DNA from: Burkholderia lata
GTDB lineage: Bacteria > Pseudomonadota > Gammaproteobacteria > Burkholderiales > Burkholderiaceae
Assembly (NCBI RefSeq): GCF_902499335.1
Contig: NZ_CABVQK010000006.1
Location: 248,001 to 312,000 of the forward strand
DNA: 64,000 nucleotides
Reading direction: 5' to 3'
In this document: positions 53,354-62,702 of the stretch, piece by piece
Position numbering within the stretch: position 1 is the stretch's first letter
How the letters are laid out: every line of letters starts with the position of its first letter
Notes under the pieces: model-generated
The model's input: the letters and a program-made list of their open reading frames with translations, nothing else
What the model was told of the DNA's origin: nothing
Databases searched by the model: none
Translations under genes and position numbers: made by a program

Positions 53354-55396
53354 ATGTTACGGCTCATCTTCCTCATCTTGATTACCTGGGCCTCGGGGGC
53401 CTTCGCGTCAACGCCGATTACGTTGCCGGACGGAGGGCAGGTCGGCATCCGGAACGGCTGGGATCTGTTGCGCGATCCGGGCAACACGCTCGCGGTCGAG
53501 CACATGTCGCAGCCCGAGATCGCGCGCGCGTTCATCGGCCAGACGTCGGAGCCCGCGCTCGGCTATGTCAACGGCGCAGCGTGGCTGCGCCTGACCGTGA
53601 CCCGCCCGGCGAGCGCACCGCCGATGTGGCTGCTGGAATTGCGGTCGTCGCTGCTGAACGACGTCACGCTGTACGTGCCGCAGCCGGGCGGCGGGTACCA
53701 GCGCCACGTCGCAGGTGATCGCAAGCCGGTGGAGCAGCGCGACATCGCGTACCGCAACCCCGTCTTTCGCCTGGACCTTCCGGCGGGCCAACCGGTCACG
53801 CTCTATCTCCGAATCCGCAGCACCAGCACCATGAGTTTCTCGATGGCGCTGTGGTCGCCGGACGCGTTCATCTCCGCAACGAGCAAGGAATCCTTGCTGT
53901 TCGGCCTGCTGGACGCCGCGCATCTCGTGCTGCTCGTCTCGAGCCTGTGGCTTTTCCGGGTGACGCGCGATGCGTCGTTCGGGCTCTACGGGCTGAGCGT
54001 CATCGTGAACCTGCTCACCGCGCTCGGCGCCGAAGGCTACATCTATCAATACCTGCTGCCGGACTTTCCGGTCGCGAGCAATGCGGTCTACCTGCTCAGC
54101 TGGCTGCTCGGCACGCCCGCCGGCACGCTGTTCACCGCGCACTACCTCGGCCTGTTCAACGGGCGCTGGCGGCGTCCGACGATCGCTTTTTCCGCACTGA
54201 CGATCGTCGTCGCGCTGGCTGCCGCGCCCCTGATGCTGGTGGTCAATGTCTGGTGGGTGCGCCCGCTCTACCTGTTCTGGCAGATCGCGGTCATCCTCGT
54301 CACGATGGGCGTTGCGCTCTGGCTGACTGCTCGCGGACACCGGCATGCGCGCGTGGTCGTGCTCGTGCTGCTGCTGTTGCTTGGCGGCAGTGCGCTACGT
54401 GTCGCACGCAACGTCGGCTGGATCCCGCCGGGCCTGCTCGCCGACAACGCCGGATATCTGGGGATGCTCGCGTTCATGCTGATCATGAATTCGGCGATCA
54501 GCTCGCGTTACAACGCGATGCGCAATGCGATGGAAGCGGCACAGGCCGACGCGTTGCGCGTCGCGCGCCAGGCCGAGCGCGATCTGGAAGCAAAGGTCGC
54601 GTTGCGCACCCAGGCGCTTCGGGAGGCGATGGAACAAGTGGAAGCGTCGCTGGCGATGGAAAAGCGTGCACAGGACGAGCAGCGCCAGCTTCTGGCAACC
54701 GTGTCGCACGAGCTGCGGACGCCGCTGGCAGTCATCGACGCCACCGCTCAAAACCTCGACCTCGACGACTCCCGCGCCGATCCGCTGACCTCGTCGCGCT
54801 ATCAGAAGATCCTGCGCGCGACGCAGCGTTTGACGGTGCTGATCAATGACTCGCTGCACGAGGACGGGTTCGAGCTGCTGCGACGCGGAACCCGCATCGG
54901 CGACACCCGGCTGGCGGCGCTGCTCGACGATGCGGCGACCGCAGCCAGTGCGCTGTCCGATGGCCACCGCCTCGAGATCGACGCGAAAGACCTGCCGGAC
55001 ACCTTCGCGTGTGACGCGAGCCTGACGCGCCTCGTGCTGCGCACGCTTGCCGACAACGCCGTCAAATACACGCCCGCCGGCACCCGGATCGTGCTGCGCG
55101 GCCGGCGTGTGCCGGGCGGCGTGGCGCTGGAAGTAGAGGACGACGGCACCGGCATTCCGCCGGCGGACCTGCCGTACGTGTTCGACCGCTTCTATCGCGG
55201 CCGCAACGTGGGGCGCAAGCCGGGTACGGGCCTCGGTCTCCCGCTGGCGCGCCGGATGGTCGAGATGCAGGGCGGTACGTTGAACCTGGTCAGTGAGGCA
55301 GGGCACGGCTGCCGGGCTACGGTCTTTCTGCCCGCGAACGCGGACAGGGCGGCCGTTGCCGGTCAGGCGAGCATCAGCGGCGCGGCGAACGTGTAA
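53354..55396 (+). CDS. 7TMR-DISM sensor histidine kinase
   Basis: Membrane sensor kinase of 680 residues. Order: signal peptide (1-19), extracellular beta-sandwich DISMED2-type domain (about 25-165; WLRLTVTRPASAPPMWLLELRSS), seven membrane segments (about 180-385), a coiled coil (about 395-445), HisKA with phospho-acceptor His in VSHELRTPLAVI near 452, and HATPase with DNAVKYT, EDDGTGIPPADLPYVFDRFYRG and GTGLGLPLARRM. The ligand is probably a carbohydrate, as in other DISMED2 sensors. The start is ATG 53354; a GTG one codon earlier is possible. Its gene converges on the response regulator and overlaps it by 34 bp. Confidence 0.9.
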   Translation: MLRLIFLILITWASGAFASTPITLPDGGQVGIRNGWDLLRDPGNTLAVEHMSQPEIARAFIGQTSEPALGYVNGAAWLRLTVTRPASAPPMWLLELRSSLLNDVTLYVPQPGGGYQRHVAGDRKPVEQRDIAYRNPVFRLDLPAGQPVTLYLRIRSTSTMSFSMALWSPDAFISATSKESLLFGLLDAAHLVLLVSSLWLFRVTRDASFGLYGLSVIVNLLTALGAEGYIYQYLLPDFPVASNAVYLLSWLLGTPAGTLFTAHYLGLFNGRWRRPTIAFSALTIVVALAAAPLMLVVNVWWVRPLYLFWQIAVILVTMGVALWLTARGHRHARVVVLVLLLLLGGSALRVARNVGWIPPGLLADNAGYLGMLAFMLIMNSAISSRYNAMRNAMEAAQADALRVARQAERDLEAKVALRTQALREAMEQVEASLAMEKRAQDEQRQLLATVSHELRTPLAVIDATAQNLDLDDSRADPLTSSRYQKILRATQRLTVLINDSLHEDGFELLRRGTRIGDTRLAALLDDAATAASALSDGHRLEIDAKDLPDTFACDASLTRLVLRTLADNAVKYTPAGTRIVLRGRRVPGGVALEVEDDGTGIPPADLPYVFDRFYRGRNVGRKPGTGLGLPLARRMVEMQGGTLNLVSEAGHGCRATVFLPANADRAAVAGQASISGAANV

Positions 55397-56022
55397 CCGG
55401 TGCGATGGACGGTCTTCAACGGTAGTTCCGAACCCGCCTCGCTTCGCCAGCGCTGCCGCAGACGGCTGACCATCGTCTCCAGCCTGCGCTCGTCGTAGTC
55501 GACCCAGTTGAAACCGAAATCCTCCGCGATCTGCCGCCGGCTGACTGCCTTGGATGGATGCCGTGCGAGGAGGGCGAGCAGGGCGATCTCGCTTGCCGAC
55601 AGATCGAGCCGGCCACCGGCCGGCGCGGTCAGCACGCGTGCCTGACAGTCGAGCCGCCAGTCGTTTGCCACCCGGCGGCCGAGTGCCTGGAGAATGGCGT
55701 CGAGTTCGAGCAGTTTCACCGGCTTGACGAGATAGTGATCGGCGCCGCCAATCAGGCCGTCGATCTTGTCCTGCGTGTCCCCGCGGGCAGTCAGCATGAC
55801 GATGCCGCAGTCACGATGGCGAGCCCTGAGCCACGCGGCCGCATCGAAGCCGCTGCCGTCCGGCAGCATCACGTCGATGATCGCGAATGCGAGATCCGAC
55901 GCCCGTTCCTGGAATTCCGCGACCGTGCCGGCCTGATCGACCGCCCAGCCGCGTCGTTCCAGGAACGCGGCGATTTCCTCGCGCAACTCGACCTCGTCGT
56001 CGAGCAACAGCACCTTTGCCAT
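55363..56022 (-). CDS. OmpR/PhoB-family response regulator
   Basis: Two-component regulator of 219 residues. Receiver domain: acidic pair LLLDDE, phospho-acceptor Asp50 in AIIDVMLPDG, and Lys in YLVKPVKL; then a winged-helix trans_reg_C domain at about 130-215 (LDLSASEIALLALLARHPSKAVSRRQI and RRLETMVSRLRQRW). It is convergent with the histidine kinase gene, and their last 34 bp overlap on opposite strands. They are most likely a cognate pair despite not being in one operon. Confidence 0.92.
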   Translation of the reverse strand: MAKVLLLDDEVELREEIAAFLERRGWAVDQAGTVAEFQERASDLAFAIIDVMLPDGSGFDAAAWLRARHRDCGIVMLTARGDTQDKIDGLIGGADHYLVKPVKLLELDAILQALGRRVANDWRLDCQARVLTAPAGGRLDLSASEIALLALLARHPSKAVSRRQIAEDFGFNWVDYDERRLETMVSRLRQRWRSEAGSELPLKTVHRTGYTFAAPLMLA

Positions 56023-56379
56023 ACGGCTACCTTGGACCCGCGTTGTGTAGATGCGGAGTCTGCTCGTGTTTCAGCCACGATCGACGACAGTGCCGCGCTG
56101 GATAGCGCGATGCTGCCGTCATCGGACCCGCATTCGCCTGCGCTTTGCAAGCGCCGGGATTTTAGCCGACCGCGGCCGCTGCGATCGTGTTAGGCGGGAA
56201 ATATTGATGGTCGGGATCTTGTGACGTTGATGGATGCGATCGAGCGAGTGGTCCGCGCGAGCGACACCGGAAAAAGCGGAAAGGAGGGCGGTGAGGGACC
56301 GCGCGTTTTATGGGGCCGACTGCTAACACCCTTGGCGCAGCTAGCGCGGGCAAAGGGGATGGAAATCCAAGCCCCCGTA

Positions 56380-56408
56380 TTGCGCCGCACAATATATTCC
56401 GGTATCAT
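56380..56408 (+). promoter_or_regulatory. sigma-70 promoter candidate of the second rpoD
   Basis: TTGCGC (56380-56385), 17 bp, TATCAT (56403-56408). The -10 matches 5 of 6 and the -35 matches 4 of 6. It lies about 155 bp before the assigned start of rpoD. Confidence 0.5.
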
Positions 56409-56561
56409 TCACGCCCCCCACAAGCTGCGCACACGGATTTCGCGCGAGGCGTCCCGCCCTCGACTATCTGTGCGTACACGATTCCGTTCGCATCCCGGCA
56501 GGCAACCCATTCTGGCGTCATGCTCGCGACGATCGTCGGCTCATCCGTCGAGGAGCATGTA

Positions 56562-58547
56562 TTGGCAATTTCTGATCGGAACGATTCCACATCCCCTGAA
56601 ATCACGGCCACGGCAAAAGCCGGCCGCCGTGTGTCGAAGGGAAAGCCCCAGGCCCTGACACCGGCGGACACCGCGTCACTGGCACGCCAGAATGAGGAGC
56701 GCCAGCACCAGATGCGCGCGTTGATCGCGCTCGGTCGCGAGCGCGGCTATCTCACCCACGCGGACATCAACGATCACCTGCCCGACAACTTTGCCCAAAC
56801 GGCGGCGATGGACACCATCGTCAGCACGTTCAGCGACATGGGCGTGGCCGTGTACGAACAAGCGCCGGACGCCGAAGCGCTCCTGTTGACCGACGCTGCG
56901 CCGGCCGTGGCATCCGACGATCAGGCGGACGAGGAGGCGGAAGCTGCGTTATCGACCGTCGACTCCGAATTCGGCCGCACCACGGATCCGGTTCGGATGT
57001 ACATGCGTGAGATGGGGGCTAGCGAACTGCTGACCCGCGCCGGTGAAATCGAGGTCGCGAAGCGGATCGAAGATGGTCTGCAGGACATGATTCAAGCGAT
57101 TGCCGCGTGTCCGTCGATCGTGTCCACGATTCTTGCCGATGTCGACCGCATCGTTGCAGGAGAACTGCGCATCGACGAACTGGTCGATGGCATCAGTGTC
57201 GACGCCGACGAGAGCGAAATGACGCCGGACTCCCAGGAAGAGGATGCGGAAGCACTCGCCGCCGACGATGATTCGGACGAAGACGACGTCGAAACGGACG
57301 CGGGGGATTCGGAGAAGGTGAACGCGGCACGCCTCGAAGAACTCACGAACGACAGTCTTGTGATTTTCGCGCGCGTGCGTGCACTGTTCGAGCAGTTGCC
57401 GGATGTGCCTGTTACTGGCGATGCCCGTTCCGCAGCCGCCGCGCAAGTGCGCACGGCGATCCAGCATGAACTCGCGCCGATCCGCTTTACGGCCAAGACC
57501 ATCGACCGCCTGTGCGCCATTGTGCATGGGCAAGTGACCGAGGTTCGCGCGATCGAGCGCAGCATCCTGGCGATTGCTGTCGACCGTTGCGGCATGCCAC
57601 GCGACGCGTTTGTCGAGTCGTTCCCGGGCCACGAGACCGACCTCGAATGGACGAGCCGCACGGCAGCGACCTCGCAGCAGTTTGGCGCGGCGCTCGAGCG
57701 ACATCAGCCGGCGATTCAGGCGGCGCAGCAGAAACTCGTCGACATCGAGTCCCGGGTCTCGTTGCCGCTCCAGCAGCTCAAGCAGATCAACCGCCAGATG
57801 AGCGCCGCGGAACTGAAAATGCGGCAGGCCAAGCGCGAGATGATCGAGGCGAACCTTCGTCTTGTCATTTCAATCGCCAAGAAATACGTGAACCGCGGCA
57901 TGCAGTTCCTGGATTTGATCCAGGAGGGCAATATCGGCCTGATGAAGGCGGTGGACAAGTTCGAATACCGGCGCGGCTGGAAGTTCTCGACCTACGCGAC
58001 TTGGTGGGTCCGGCAGGCTGTCACGCGTGCGCTCGCCGATCAGGCGCGGACCATTCGCGTGCCGGTCCACATGATCGAGACGATCAACAAGCTGAACCGG
58101 ATATCGCGCGAAATCTTGCAACAGACTGGGCAGGAAGCGCATCCCGCAGTGCTCGCAAAGCGCATGGAGATGTCCGAGGAGAAAGTGCTCAGTATCCTCA
58201 AGATCGCCAAGCAACCTGTCTCGCTCGAAACCCCGGTGGGTGACGACGCCGATGCAACGCTCGGCGACATGATCGAGGATGTTTCCGCGAGTTCGCCGGC
58301 TGAGGCCGCGATTCACGCGAACATGCGTGCGGCGATCGACGAGGCACTCAACGGGTTGTCGCCGCGCGAGGCCAAGGTTCTGCGGATGCGATTCGGGCTC
58401 GACACAAACTCCGATCACACGCTTGAAGAGGTCGGCAGGCAGTTCGACGTGACCCGCGAGCGGATCCGTCAGATTGAGAGCAAGGCGATGCGCAAGCTGA
58501 TGCATCCCAGCCGTGCAGACAAGCTCAGGCCCTTTCTAGAGCGCTGA
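56562..58547 (+). CDS. rpoD: RNA polymerase primary-type sigma factor (RpoD, secondary copy)
   Basis: Sigma-70 group 1 protein of about 661 residues. Region 1.1 ([25 protein letters not shown]), 1.2 ([29 protein letters not shown]), an acidic non-conserved insert ([17 protein letters not shown]), region 2 ([56 protein letters not shown]), region 3 and region 4.2 ([20 protein letters not shown]) are all present. I prefer TTG 56562 because GAGGAG lies 6 bases upstream; ATG 56520 would add 14 residues. The usual dnaG and rpsU neighbours are missing, so this is probably a second copy. Confidence 0.88.
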   Translation: MAISDRNDSTSPEITATAKAGRRVSKGKPQALTPADTASLARQNEERQHQMRALIALGRERGYLTHADINDHLPDNFAQTAAMDTIVSTFSDMGVAVYEQAPDAEALLLTDAAPAVASDDQADEEAEAALSTVDSEFGRTTDPVRMYMREMGASELLTRAGEIEVAKRIEDGLQDMIQAIAACPSIVSTILADVDRIVAGELRIDELVDGISVDADESEMTPDSQEEDAEALAADDDSDEDDVETDAGDSEKVNAARLEELTNDSLVIFARVRALFEQLPDVPVTGDARSAAAAQVRTAIQHELAPIRFTAKTIDRLCAIVHGQVTEVRAIERSILAIAVDRCGMPRDAFVESFPGHETDLEWTSRTAATSQQFGAALERHQPAIQAAQQKLVDIESRVSLPLQQLKQINRQMSAAELKMRQAKREMIEANLRLVISIAKKYVNRGMQFLDLIQEGNIGLMKAVDKFEYRRGWKFSTYATWWVRQAVTRALADQARTIRVPVHMIETINKLNRISREILQQTGQEAHPAVLAKRMEMSEEKVLSILKIAKQPVSLETPVGDDADATLGDMIEDVSASSPAEAAIHANMRAAIDEALNGLSPREAKVLRMRFGLDTNSDHTLEEVGRQFDVTRERIRQIESKAMRKLMHPSRADKLRPFLER

Positions 58548-58551
58548 GGCA

Positions 58552-58583
58552 AGCCGGGCGTGGTATCCCTTCGACGCCCGGCT
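58552..58583. terminator. hairpin between convergent rpoD and cold-shock genes
   Basis: AGCCGGGCGT pairs perfectly with ACGCCCGGCT (10 bp, 12-base loop), 4 bp after the rpoD stop. No clear U-tract on either strand, so it may act in both directions with Rho or simply protect 3' ends. Confidence 0.5.
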
Positions 58584-58652
58584 CCAGACTTGCGGCGATC
58601 ACGCGTCGGCCTGATCGCTGTCCTGACCGGGCGTGTTCGCCGCGGGGAAAAC

Positions 58653-58856
58653 TTACAGCGGCTTGATGCTGGCGGCCTGCTTCCCCTTGGGGCCTTGCTT
58701 GATCTCGAAGCTGACCTTCTGGCCCTCCTGAAGCGATTTGAAGCCACTTCCCTGAACCTCGGAGAAGTGCGCAAACAGGTCTTCGCCGCCGTCATCCGGC
58801 GTGATGAATCCGAACCCCTTCGTATCGTTAAACCATTTGACGGTACCCGTTGCCAT
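58653..58856 (-). CDS. CspA-family cold-shock protein
   Basis: A 67-residue single-stranded nucleic-acid-binding OB-fold protein that melts RNA secondary structure. RNP1 is KGFGFI and RNP2 is DLFAHF (usually VFVHF); the start [26 protein letters not shown] is standard, and length is normal. The start ATG is at 58856. Upstream on the minus strand there are about 230 bp without a gene, which could hold a regulated 5' leader as in other csp genes. It is convergent with rpoD. Confidence 0.95.
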   Translation of the reverse strand: MATGTVKWFNDTKGFGFITPDDGGEDLFAHFSEVQGSGFKSLQEGQKVSFEIKQGPKGKQAASIKPL

Positions 58857-59086
58857 ACTCTGAACGCTCCAAGGAAATCGGTTGTAAATGATGCGACTGG
58901 CCAGTGCCAGACAGCGGCTACCTTGTATCACGACGGGGCTGTCACTGACAATCCAGATTTTTGGTAAGCCACGCTGGCATAGCCGATGCAAGCCCCTCAA
59001 AATCTTCGTTGAACCAGACGCGCTGCCTCGTAAGCGATTTCGGCGTTAGCACCTGGCGAACGGGAAAATAGAGTCGACAGGCTGGA

Positions 59087-59251
59087 TCAGCTCTTTCTTG
59101 ACGTCTTCGCGACAAATGGCGTCGGTACGTGTTGAACGTGTTTGCTTCCGCAATGAGGGCAGGGCGGATGAGCCGATGCATGTTCGGCGAGATGCTCGAC
59201 GCTCTCGAACGTTTTGCCGCACTTCTCGCAACGGTATTGGTAGGTCGGCAT
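59087..59251 (-). CDS. FmdB-type zinc ribbon protein (54 residues)
   Basis: A small protein that starts MPTYQYRCEKCGKTFE and carries two CxxC knuckles, Cys8/Cys11 and Cys31/Cys34 (PCPHCGSKHVQ), the layout of the FmdB putative regulatory/zinc-ribbon family. GGAGG lies just before the ATG at 59251 with good spacing. The frame ends in TSRKS with TGA at 59087. It lies upstream of the cold-shock gene on the same strand, about 230 bp away. Function is unknown. Codon use fits the host, so it appears intact. Confidence 0.82.
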   Translation of the reverse strand: MPTYQYRCEKCGKTFESVEHLAEHASAHPPCPHCGSKHVQHVPTPFVAKTSRKS

Positions 59252-59499
59252 GGCATTCCTCCGGTTTCGATGCTACCCGAGGATATGAGTATGGTTCGTG
59301 GCGGCGCGAACTTGATATTGCAGTGAACCCGCATAATGCGATGGCGAGGGACTTGAGCTGCAACTACGCTCGATCGCACGAACCTCGGTCACCTGTTCAC
59401 GCCCCCCGGGCACACGATCTGCGTGCTGCCAATGCAGCGCTGTTACGCATGGCTTCCAATCGCAGGGGCAACCGGTAACACACTGCGTCAAGACTCCAA
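59252..59499. other. degraded region with rpoD scrap
   Basis: No intact gene. It contains a 32-bp fragment of rpoD (59364-59395, listed separately), and the frame around it (about 59273-59506, minus) is otherwise unlike any family I know. It looks like decayed DNA at the edge of the mobile zone. Confidence 0.4.
59364..59395 (-). pseudogene. rpoD-derived fragment
   Basis: On the minus strand 32 bases match rpoD 57531-57562 at 29 positions. All three differences are at third codon positions and synonymous, so both encode [10 protein letters not shown]. Flanking bases do not align. This is best read as a leftover of another rpoD-like gene. Confidence 0.55.
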
Positions 59500-60620
59500 T
59501 CTGCATGAAGGCAGAGCCGCCCGGACGTCATAACTCTCAAGACACAGCCATATGCCGGCAGGAAGTTTTGGCGCAACGCCGAAACGTTCAGGCTTCCGAA
59601 CTTCGAGGCTCTGATTCGTGCGTGACGGCGAACCGGAAGCGCGTCGGTTATCGCGCTGCGCCTGAAGCGCCTGCGCAACCTGCAGCACGTGGCTTAGGCG
59701 TTTGTGTTCGATGATCGCGCCTTGATCAATCTCCGCCAGCTTGTCCAGATTCTCGTCGTCTCGCAACGGTCGATGCGCATCACGGCGGCTTCGCGAACCG
59801 AGCGTTATACATGGCGATGAAGGAGGGCGCATACGCGTTGGTATTGGCTACCGTATTGATCCCGCGCAATCGCATTTTCTTGACCAATCGATCCTGCAGC
59901 GTCAGGTGTGCTCGTTCGACTCGCCCCTTGGTCGAGCTGCTGTTCGCACAGAACGTGTCGATGTTCAGCTCGTACATCGCCCGACCAAACGGCGTCACGC
60001 GATTGCCATTCTTGCCCGGCTTCACGTTGTGAAACACGCTGGCCTTGTCGCTGTAGAACGCTCCCGGCTTGCCATGGCGTTCGATGTACGCCCGCGTTGC
60101 CTCGAAGTTGCTGAAGGTCGATTCGGTCTGCGTGAAGTGCAGCATCATCAGGCGGCTCGTCGCGTCGTCCACATACACCAGCAGCGTGCAGGCCGGCGCC
60201 CGTTCCTCGAACCACCGATGATCGCTGCCGTCGATCTGGATCAGTTCACCGAGGCAAGAGCGCCGCGCTCGCGGCTGGTAGACCTTCGGCGGTCGTTGTC
60301 GGCGCGGAATCCACAAGCCAGCGTCCGTCATCAGCTTCCTGACCGTTTCCTTGGCTAGCCGAATGCCGTGACACTCCCGGAGCTTCTCGCAGGCCAGCGT
60401 CGGCCCGAAATCGGCGTAGCGATCGCGGATGATCGACAGAGCCCGGTCGGCGGCCCCTGGGTCCAGGCGACGGTTGCCGGGACCGCCACGCTTACGCGAA
60501 GCTAGTCCAGCTGCGCCGGATTCCCTATAGCGGGTCACTAGGCGTTCGATCTGCCGCACTGTCAGCCCCAGCCGTTCGGCTGCACGGCCGGGCTTCAAGC
60601 CCATATTAAAGAATCCAGGT
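59500..60620 (-). pseudogene. ISNCY/IS1202-type DDE transposase, broken
   Basis: Remnant of an insertion sequence transposase. The main frame from about 60604 to 59780 encodes a helix-turn-helix (AERLGLTVRQIERLVTRYRESG) and an RNase H-like catalytic core with acidic residues Asp in IQIDGSDHRWFEER, Asp in FYSDKASVF and Glu in KGRVERAHLTLQDRLVK. It then stops after NARFAKPP. The missing continuation, RDAHRPLRDDENLDKL to LSHVLQVAQALQAQRDN, is in another frame from about 59790, so a small deletion caused a frameshift. The N-terminus is also shorter than in full-length members. No terminal inverted repeats were recognised. Confidence 0.85.
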
Positions 60621-60623
60621 TCC

Positions 60624-60896
60624 CGCGAAGCCGGTGACTGGTTATACAAGACCTTCGATGAACCCCTTGGCCTCTCCGCGGGACAAGGCCTCAAATATTT
60701 CGAAGAATTCTACGAACAGAGAATCCAGACCATCCATCCGGGGAGCCGCTTCGGGGACGCTCCCTTCGCACCGGTGATGACCGATGACTGGGTTCACTTG
60801 CGCATGATGCTTCCGCAGGTTTTCGGATATATGTTGCTTCAGGAGCACGCGCCGCACTTCATGCGAAGGGTTGACGAAGCAAAGCGTCTAGGATGA
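60624..60896 (+). pseudogene. truncated 3' fragment of an unknown gene beside the IS
   Basis: An open plus-strand frame of about 90 codons with no start, ending at TGA 60894-60896. It reads as a real protein (GDWLYKTFDEPLGLSAGQG, YFEEFYEQRIQTIHPGSRFG, VMTDDWVHLRMMLPQVFGY, RRVDEAKRLG). It starts at the edge of the transposase, so the IS or a later deletion probably cut the gene. I do not recognise the family. Confidence 0.5.
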
Positions 60897-61017
60897 TCAC
60901 CGAGTCGTCCTTCGGGTGTCTATCCTACGCCAACGTGACAATGCCGGTGCGTCGTTAAAAGACCGCGTACCTTGAGCGAGGGATTGGGCACGCGGACCGG
61001 CATGCTGGACTCCAGCT

Positions 61018-61037
61018 AAAAATGCTTTGCTAGCATT
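61018..61037 (-). terminator. terminator of the chitinase gene
   Basis: AATGCT pairs with AGCATT (6 bp, 5-base loop), then U5 in the minus direction. The stem touches the chitinase stop codon. The stem is short and AT-rich, unlike the host's GC-rich terminators. Confidence 0.5.
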
Positions 61038-62622
61038 AACGGTTCGGCGTCACCCCGGTGGGCTTGGTGGCGGCGGTGGCGCTGCGCAACTCGCCCATGG
61101 TGGACAGCAGTGAGCCTTGTATATCGTCGCCATCCAATGACCAGCTGAACACGCCGCCCAGCTGCTGGGCTTTGACATAGCCCAGCTTGGTGCGGATCAC
61201 ATCCGGTGTGTCATAACTCCAGAACTGCGTGCCGTCATAGCTCCACAGCTGCTTGGTGACGGGATGCACATAACGCGCGCCTGCGCGGCCCCCCAGCACA
61301 CGATAGTCCTCGTAACCCGCCTCGTAAGTGCCGGGCGCGGGGCCGGTGGCGCTTTGATACAGGCCATTGCCATTAGGGCCGGCGGCCACGCCGGTCCAGC
61401 CGCGGCCATAGAAGGGGATGCCCACATTGATGCGGTTGCGGGCCAGGCCAGCGCTGACCAGGGCATTCACCGCGTCGTCGATATCATAGAACTTGGCGTC
61501 GTTCTGGGCCGGATTGGCCGGATCCGGGTAGAGGTTGGAGTGGAAGTTGGTGGGGCCTTGCGCTTCCCAGCCGCCATGGAAGTCATAAGACATCACATTG
61601 GCCCAGTCCAGGTAAGCGCCGTAGTTGCTCGGTTCGGTATTGCGGATTTTGTCCACTCCGGCGCCCAGCGCGGCGGAAAGGTAATAGCGACGCTTGTTCT
61701 GCTGGCCCAGCGCATCCAGCTGACGGCGGAACTCCGCCAGCAGCAGGGTGAAGTTTTGCTTGTCCGCCGCGCTGTAATGATTGGTGGGCAGGCCACCGGC
61801 CACCGGGTATTCCCAGTCGATGTCAAAGCCGTCAAACACGCCCAGCGCCACACCCTGTCCCCCAGCGTTTTCTTGTTGCGGCAGGTTGCCCTTGATGTAG
61901 AGGTTGATGCAGGAGGAAACCAGCGCCTGGCGGCTGGCGTCGCTGGCGGCTACGGTGGAGAAATTCTTGGACCAGGTCCAGCCGCCCAGGGCGATCAGCA
62001 CCTTGAGCTGCGGATTTTTCAGTTTCAGCTTACGCAGTTGGTTGAAGTTGCCGCGTAGTGGGGTGTCCCAGCTGTCTGCCTGGCCATCCACGGACTCCGC
62101 CGCGGAGACGGCGCGCTGGTAATCCGCCCAGGCGTCGCCGCCATCGCCATTGCCGCTTTCCGCCACCGTAACCATGCCGCACTGGCCGTTGGCGTAGACA
62201 TTGCCAAAAGCGTAGTTGAGCACGGTGAGTTTTTTATCGCCTCCGCTGGCCATCAGGTTTTTCACAAAATACTGGCGCTGATAAATGCCCCATTGGGTGA
62301 AATAAGAGCCCACGTTGTAGCCCACGGTGGGCGTGGGTTCCGGCGGCACGCCGCTGCCTGAGCCGCCACCGCTGATAGGCGCGCATGAGTTGGCGGCGCG
62401 CTGCTGCCAAACGGCCCCTTGGCTGGCTGTAGGCGTTTCCCCTCGCGTCCACCATTGCGCTTGCCAGGTTTGGCCGTTGTACAAGGCGTAATCGCCCGCG
62501 TTATAGATCTGGCTGGATTGCCAGGCGCTGCAGCTGGGCAGGGCATAGGCCGCAGAGCTGGCCACGATGAGGCTGCTCGCGCCGATCAGGGGCAGGCACA
62601 GGCGGTGAATCGAACGTTGCAT
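61036..62622 (-). CDS. secreted family 18 chitinase with CBM5/12
   Basis: Secreted endo- or exochitinase of 528 residues that cleaves chitin. Signal peptide (LCLPLIGASSLIVASSAAYA), a chitin-binding CBM5/12 module at about 30-78 (SAWQSSQIYNAGDYALYNGQTWQAQWWTRGE), a Gly/Ser/Pro linker, and a GH18 barrel whose active site FDGFDIDWEYP supplies the catalytic Glu271; SYDFHGGWE and FSWSLDGDD are further landmarks. AAGGAG precedes the ATG. Base composition is clearly lower in GC than neighbouring genes, and it is flanked by an IS remnant and a Tn7-like end, so it was probably acquired horizontally, perhaps from a Chromobacterium-like relative. Confidence 0.94.
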   Translation of the reverse strand: MQRSIHRLCLPLIGASSLIVASSAAYALPSCSAWQSSQIYNAGDYALYNGQTWQAQWWTRGETPTASQGAVWQQRAANSCAPISGGGSGSGVPPEPTPTVGYNVGSYFTQWGIYQRQYFVKNLMASGGDKKLTVLNYAFGNVYANGQCGMVTVAESGNGDGGDAWADYQRAVSAAESVDGQADSWDTPLRGNFNQLRKLKLKNPQLKVLIALGGWTWSKNFSTVAASDASRQALVSSCINLYIKGNLPQQENAGGQGVALGVFDGFDIDWEYPVAGGLPTNHYSAADKQNFTLLLAEFRRQLDALGQQNKRRYYLSAALGAGVDKIRNTEPSNYGAYLDWANVMSYDFHGGWEAQGPTNFHSNLYPDPANPAQNDAKFYDIDDAVNALVSAGLARNRINVGIPFYGRGWTGVAAGPNGNGLYQSATGPAPGTYEAGYEDYRVLGGRAGARYVHPVTKQLWSYDGTQFWSYDTPDVIRTKLGYVKAQQLGGVFSWSLDGDDIQGSLLSTMGELRSATAATKPTGVTPNR

Positions 62623-62673
62623 TACATTCTCCTTTGCTTTACGGCGGATGCCGGTGATGAAGCCTGGTTTATT

Positions 62674-62702
62674 TTGGTATGTATTTGGTATTAAATTGGT
62701 AT
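62674..62702 (-). promoter_or_regulatory. three phased TTGGTAT repeats upstream of the chitinase
   Basis: TTGGTAT occurs at 62674, 62685 and 62696, exactly 11 bp apart (ATACCAA on the gene's strand), 51 bp or more before the chitinase start. One-helical-turn spacing of direct repeats suggests a regulator binding side by side. Confidence 0.5.

Noticed and set aside
56310..56519. Longer start for RpoD
   Set aside because: It would begin upstream of the predicted promoter and adds residues unlike the sigma-70 N-terminus.
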